DNA from: Bacteroidetes bacterium 2013_40CM_41_45
GTDB lineage: Bacteria > Bacteroidota > Bacteroidia > AKYH767-A > 2013-40CM-41-45
Length of the DNA: 64,000 bases
NCBI GenBank assembly: GCA_002215675.1
Contig: NGFH01000011.1
Location: forward strand, 1 to 64,000
Direction: 5' to 3'
Both the position numbers and the translations under genes were made by a program. The stretch's first letter is position 1, and each line of letters begins with the position of its first letter. Below the pieces are notes generated by a model, which searched no databases, had not been told where the DNA came from, and saw nothing but the letters and a program-made list of their open reading frames with translations. Below, piece by piece: positions 61,701 to 64,000 of the stretch.

Positions 61701-64000
61701 TCAACCACTTGCAATAATCTGTACAGCAGTAAGTTTACAATTTTAAAGCAACTATCTGGCAGCATTATAGTGCCATTTAAAGATTACATACTTGAGACCG
61801 CTGATGCAGTTGATGTTGGTGCAACGTCATTTGTATTACCTCATGCTCCGATGACAACCGCATATAATTTTGTTTTTGATAACAAATATAAATCTAAAGT
61901 GGAATATGATTACGATGCCCTGGGATATTTAACCAGTTCCAAAATTACTAATGGAATGTCATCGTCTGTAATTACAGACGCTAATCATAATCATGTACTG
62001 GCCAAATTTTCAAACGCAAAGTATTCAGCGTCCGAAGTCGGAAATGAGTGTAGCTTTTTAAGTTTTGAAAGCGGCTCAAATAGTGACCAGTGGGGTTTAA
62101 GCGCTACTTCAAATAGCACCGACGCTCATACAGGAAGTGTTTCCAGATTGCAGGCAGGAGGTGTCACATTTGGCCCAACGAAAGATTTTCGTCCGGATAA
62201 TCAGTATCAAAAATATAAATTCTCGTGTTGGATTAAAACCAGTGCCAACTATCCTTCGAGTGGAGGGAAATTAATAATTCATTCAAAGCATGATGATAAT
62301 AATCAGACTGCATATCCTAATGTAACCGGAAACTGGATAGAAGTTCCTTTTGGGAATACAAATAACAAATGGAAATATTTTGAAGCTGTTATTGACTTAG
62401 GAGCGGTAAGGAATCTTGCAAACATGGCTACCACTGACCCTGCACTTCGGATTCGCTGCTATACAGTTAATGATAATGCTACTAACTCATTCCTTATTGA
62501 TGACATTAGATTTCAACCTGTATTATCTTCCTGTATCAGCTACACATACAATGATTTTTACAAAACAAGCGAGAGCGATAATAACAGCCTACCGACTTAT
62601 ATAGAATACGATGCCTTCAACAGGCCCGCATGGGTATACGATCAGGACAGAAACATTATCAAGCACTTCGACTATGGTGTCGGTACTTCCCTTACTTCTA
62701 ATTATTCTATAACCGATAATATTTTAGTTGCCGGAGCTTCCGCGAGCAGCATCCTGAACCAATCATTAACTCCGCAACAGTGTCGCAGAACAACTACATA
62801 CGCTGATGGATTAGGGCGGCCATTACAGACTATTGCTAAGCAGCAGTCTCCCGGATTATATGATATCGTGTCACCACATGCTTATGATGAATTCGGAAGA
62901 GAATCAAAAAAATATCTCTCTTATGTAGATGCAAGCTATGATGGTTTGTTTAAAACAAACGTCCTTTCTAATCAAGCATACTTTTACCAGAATGCTTATG
63001 CTGTGGAACATACTACATCTGCATTCACACAGGCCATTTATGAAGCATCTCCGCTCAACAGAATTTTAAAACAGGGGAATGTTGGTTCCACCTGGCAACC
63101 AAACTCCAGTTACACGACATCCGATCATGCTCTAAAATTCAGATATCAGACTAATGACGAAAATGAGGTGTTAAAGTGGGGCATTAGCGGAAATAATATA
63201 TCCGCAATAAATATAGTATCGCTTATTCCTTATGTCTGGACCCCAATATTTTATCCCGCTAATACTCTATTTAAAACTGTAAGTTATGATGAGAATGGAA
63301 CAGAATCAATTGAGTATAAGGATTTGGAGGGAAAATTAATTTGTAAAAAAACTAAAGTTGCTTCGAGCGTAAATGCTTCGGGAGAAAGAATAACATTTGA
63401 TTTTACAGGCCCACAAAATACCAATGCTAATCCCCCTTCTCTTCCAAATGAATACTATTCTTCATATTATGTGTACGATGGATTTGGCCGTTTGATTTAT
63501 GAAATATCTCCGGCAACCATTCATCTTCTGTCGCAAAATAATTATGGGTATTTCTTTTCTACCGACTTTATTATGTTCCCCAGTGCAGAGCCATTTTTTA
63601 ATCAAAATCTTTATGCTTATAAATACGATGCCCGTGGCAGGTTGATTGAAAAGAAAATTCCGGGACAAACAGAATGGAATTATTTTGTTTATAACAAAAT
63701 CGATCAACTTGTTTTGTCCCAGACTCCTAAGCAAAATTCAGATCTTGAATGGACTTTTTCAAAATATGATGCCCTGGGAAGGGTTGTAATGACAGGTACC
63801 TATAACAACGGTGATCCAAGAGAGAACATTCAGGCATCCGTGGATAATGAAACTATATTGTGGGAAGAGAGAAGCAATGGCAACGGAAATATTCTGGGCT
63901 ATACCGATAATACTTTCCCACAGAGTATGATTGAACAGCTTACCGTAAATTATTATGATGACTACGATTTTGATATTCAGAGTAGGACGTATGAGACTGA
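58788..64000 (+). CDS. Giant RHS/YD-repeat surface protein (3' end outside window)
   Basis: At least 1737 codons open to the window edge. Signal peptide (MKHFLLIAFSVFTLNNLIFAQ). The N-terminal region, DGIDLSTGTVNPGIPLLSVKLNSE and GLGWDIKAGGVLTREVRG, is the usual start of Bacteroidota RHS-like proteins. Near residues 1085-1245 a carbohydrate-binding-like beta-sandwich is inserted (SFESGSNSDQW ... FLIDDIRFQPV). Then RTTTYADGLGRPLQTIAKQ, VYDGFGRLIYE and KYDARGRLIEKKIPG begin the YD-repeat shell. Such proteins form large cages that can hold a variable C-terminal toxin or act as adhesins; the C-terminus is not visible. The same reading phase holds in all segments checked. Confidence 0.85.
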   Translation, partial: MKHFLLIAFSVFTLNNLIFAQQGDEQPFLQDYSSQVKSDDVDGIDLSTGTVNPGIPLLSVKLNSEYSENISLNYTKGQGIRVYDFSGVAGLGWDIKAGGVLTREVRGYTRDEKIPMQNPLAGDVDKDCGWLYNPSDVPDYNADYSLLGTTAGQAVEGSYMLNPSDPNDVPDASDVLRQFFSGIYNNGNIHHYANIDSEPDIFHFSFGNYSGKFVFDPSGTPVLIPAQDIKIEPAIGPNGSSYNGTPAWIFTTPDGQKYVFYNTDDYREKTTTKRFASTNFCYPNQTPKRTLEYYSTWHLSKIIDTHGKEMTFTYGTGYTFKVTQAQQNKYDWITGNKYLGPHASAHPEEDVDVPASNVPELNITTVKLLTLITTDAENLTFVYSNDRIDLAAPKLTNIDETGGMNKHYQFNYTYEFNDCGPNHDQICPPQDPGSSPENYFVYRPYQYLKLASLEEIPTSAQSSNPTWSFEYKPFNEYTIWHSQQTPQRYWYCRCYSNNLVRNTRNLGEDYWGFFKGLHWYISPGSQSYGDEVCITEIGPAGQLIPPGPSGSGLDGTNRNPDEEEFRIYTWDGSTYIWASNQINSSNEDSYTLSRTPYNQQGILTKITLPTGGVIDYEYETNTYYDNSSSTSKTFGGLRVKRIKTSTSAQDSPIIKEFKYTTETDPNKSSGEVVPLRRNWDNVIFCKHYDDTHISNSYSTYYFRESQSHRAQPRDLIRYTRVEVVTIGTNSTGNGKVVYKMTGYSSNPDVPCDRFEFNHINTAVTPPQVCSWTSYTDDRDNDAGAPNGDMSFERGLITKIEFYNQAQEKIKEIENEYEFAPSNFTPVEVKACKVNTKFIYNSIYSGSTPLNWSFDPPPFNVEYYKHISKWFYLKKTTERNYSMDADASINANNFLTLQTNYFYDNSVHKLVTRIEKINSDNKKTIIQYKYPQDFNVAYNTQNDVMSSCLWLLVNRHIHNIPVATHVFKELVSSTTCNNLYSSKFTILKQLSGSIIVPFKDYILETADAVDVGATSFVLPHAPMTTAYNFVFDNKYKSKVEYDYDALGYLTSSKITNGMSSSVITDANHNHVLAKFSNAKYSASEVGNECSFLSFESGSNSDQWGLSATSNSTDAHTGSVSRLQAGGVTFGPTKDFRPDNQYQKYKFSCWIKTSANYPSSGGKLIIHSKHDDNNQTAYPNVTGNWIEVPFGNTNNKWKYFEAVIDLGAVRNLANMATTDPALRIRCYTVNDNATNSFLIDDIRFQPVLSSCISYTYNDFYKTSESDNNSLPTYIEYDAFNRPAWVYDQDRNIIKHFDYGVGTSLTSNYSITDNILVAGASASSILNQSLTPQQCRRTTTYADGLGRPLQTIAKQQSPGLYDIVSPHAYDEFGRESKKYLSYVDASYDGLFKTNVLSNQAYFYQNAYAVEHTTSAFTQAIYEASPLNRILKQGNVGSTWQPNSSYTTSDHALKFRYQTNDENEVLKWGISGNNISAINIVSLIPYVWTPIFYPANTLFKTVSYDENGTESIEYKDLEGKLICKKTKVASSVNASGERITFDFTGPQNTNANPPSLPNEYYSSYYVYDGFGRLIYEISPATIHLLSQNNYGYFFSTDFIMFPSAEPFFNQNLYAYKYDARGRLIEKKIPGQTEWNYFVYNKIDQLVLSQTPKQNSDLEWTFSKYDALGRVVMTGTYNNGDPRENIQASVDNETILWEERSNGNGNILGYTDNTFPQSMIEQLTVNYYDDYDFDIQSRTYET

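Noticed and set aside
1..64000. Insertion sequences or integrases bounding the accessory blocks
   Set aside because: No transposase or tyrosine/serine recombinase motif was found on either strand; only repeats and fragments mark the edges.

Overview
The window is chromosomal DNA from a member of the Bacteroidota. The signs are many secreted proteins with C-terminal type IX secretion (Por/T9SS) sorting domains, a fused MurF-alanine racemase, a TonB-dependent receptor with a carboxypeptidase-regulatory-like N-terminus, promoters of the TTG-N20-TAnnTTTG type, and RHS/YD-repeat and FISUMP-type surface proteins. I found no rRNA, tRNA or CRISPR array. Intergenic spaces are full of short inverted and degenerate tandem repeats of several families.

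Layout. 1-4 kb: secreted T9SS proteins (end of one, a signal-peptide protein, a Tat-exported intradiol-dioxygenase-like protein) and an M28 peptidase. 4-17 kb: housekeeping genes, namely hflX, a membrane cytochrome c, an AsmA-like protein, a sensor histidine kinase, hemW, rsmI, a second M28 peptidase, a coiled-coil protein, thymidine kinase and the murF-alr fusion. 17.3-20.5 kb: a small AT-rich accessory block with a LexA-like XRE/S24 regulator behind a perfect dyad, a two-gene unit with possible PD-(D/E)xK and HEPN features, and a hicA-hicB toxin-antitoxin pair with its own promoter. 20.7-27 kb: rplM-rpsI-rpsB-tsf-(HEAT-like)-pyrH and a convergent ABC-F gene.

27.1-42.1 kb: a leftward block of eight secreted or outer-membrane genes. 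Four share an unnamed N-terminal domain of about 250 residues. They accompany a TonB-dependent receptor, a FISUMP lipoprotein, a beta-helix protein ending in a dockerin-like repeat, and proteins with cohesin-like modules. The block lies between two OmpR-family regulators (one a lone DNA-binding domain, one a full response regulator), and two direct copies of a roughly 150-bp repeat bracket the whole unit. This is my best candidate for an undescribed system.

42.2-46.9 kb: a three-gene leftward operon (unknown 446-aa protein, Mrr-like nuclease, UvrD-family helicase with an apparent nuclease insertion and zinc ribbon), a candidate defence system. 47.1-57 kb: an AT-rich island between two diverged direct repeats. 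It holds broken fragments (metallopeptidase, GMC oxidoreductase, ATP-grasp ligase, LuxR DNA-binding domain) and intact accessory genes (TPR membrane protein, glycosyltransferase-like protein, alpha/beta hydrolase, left-handed beta-helix transferase, membrane-anchored unknown). 57.3-64 kb: an outer-membrane-type protein followed by a very large RHS/YD-repeat surface protein that runs off the window.
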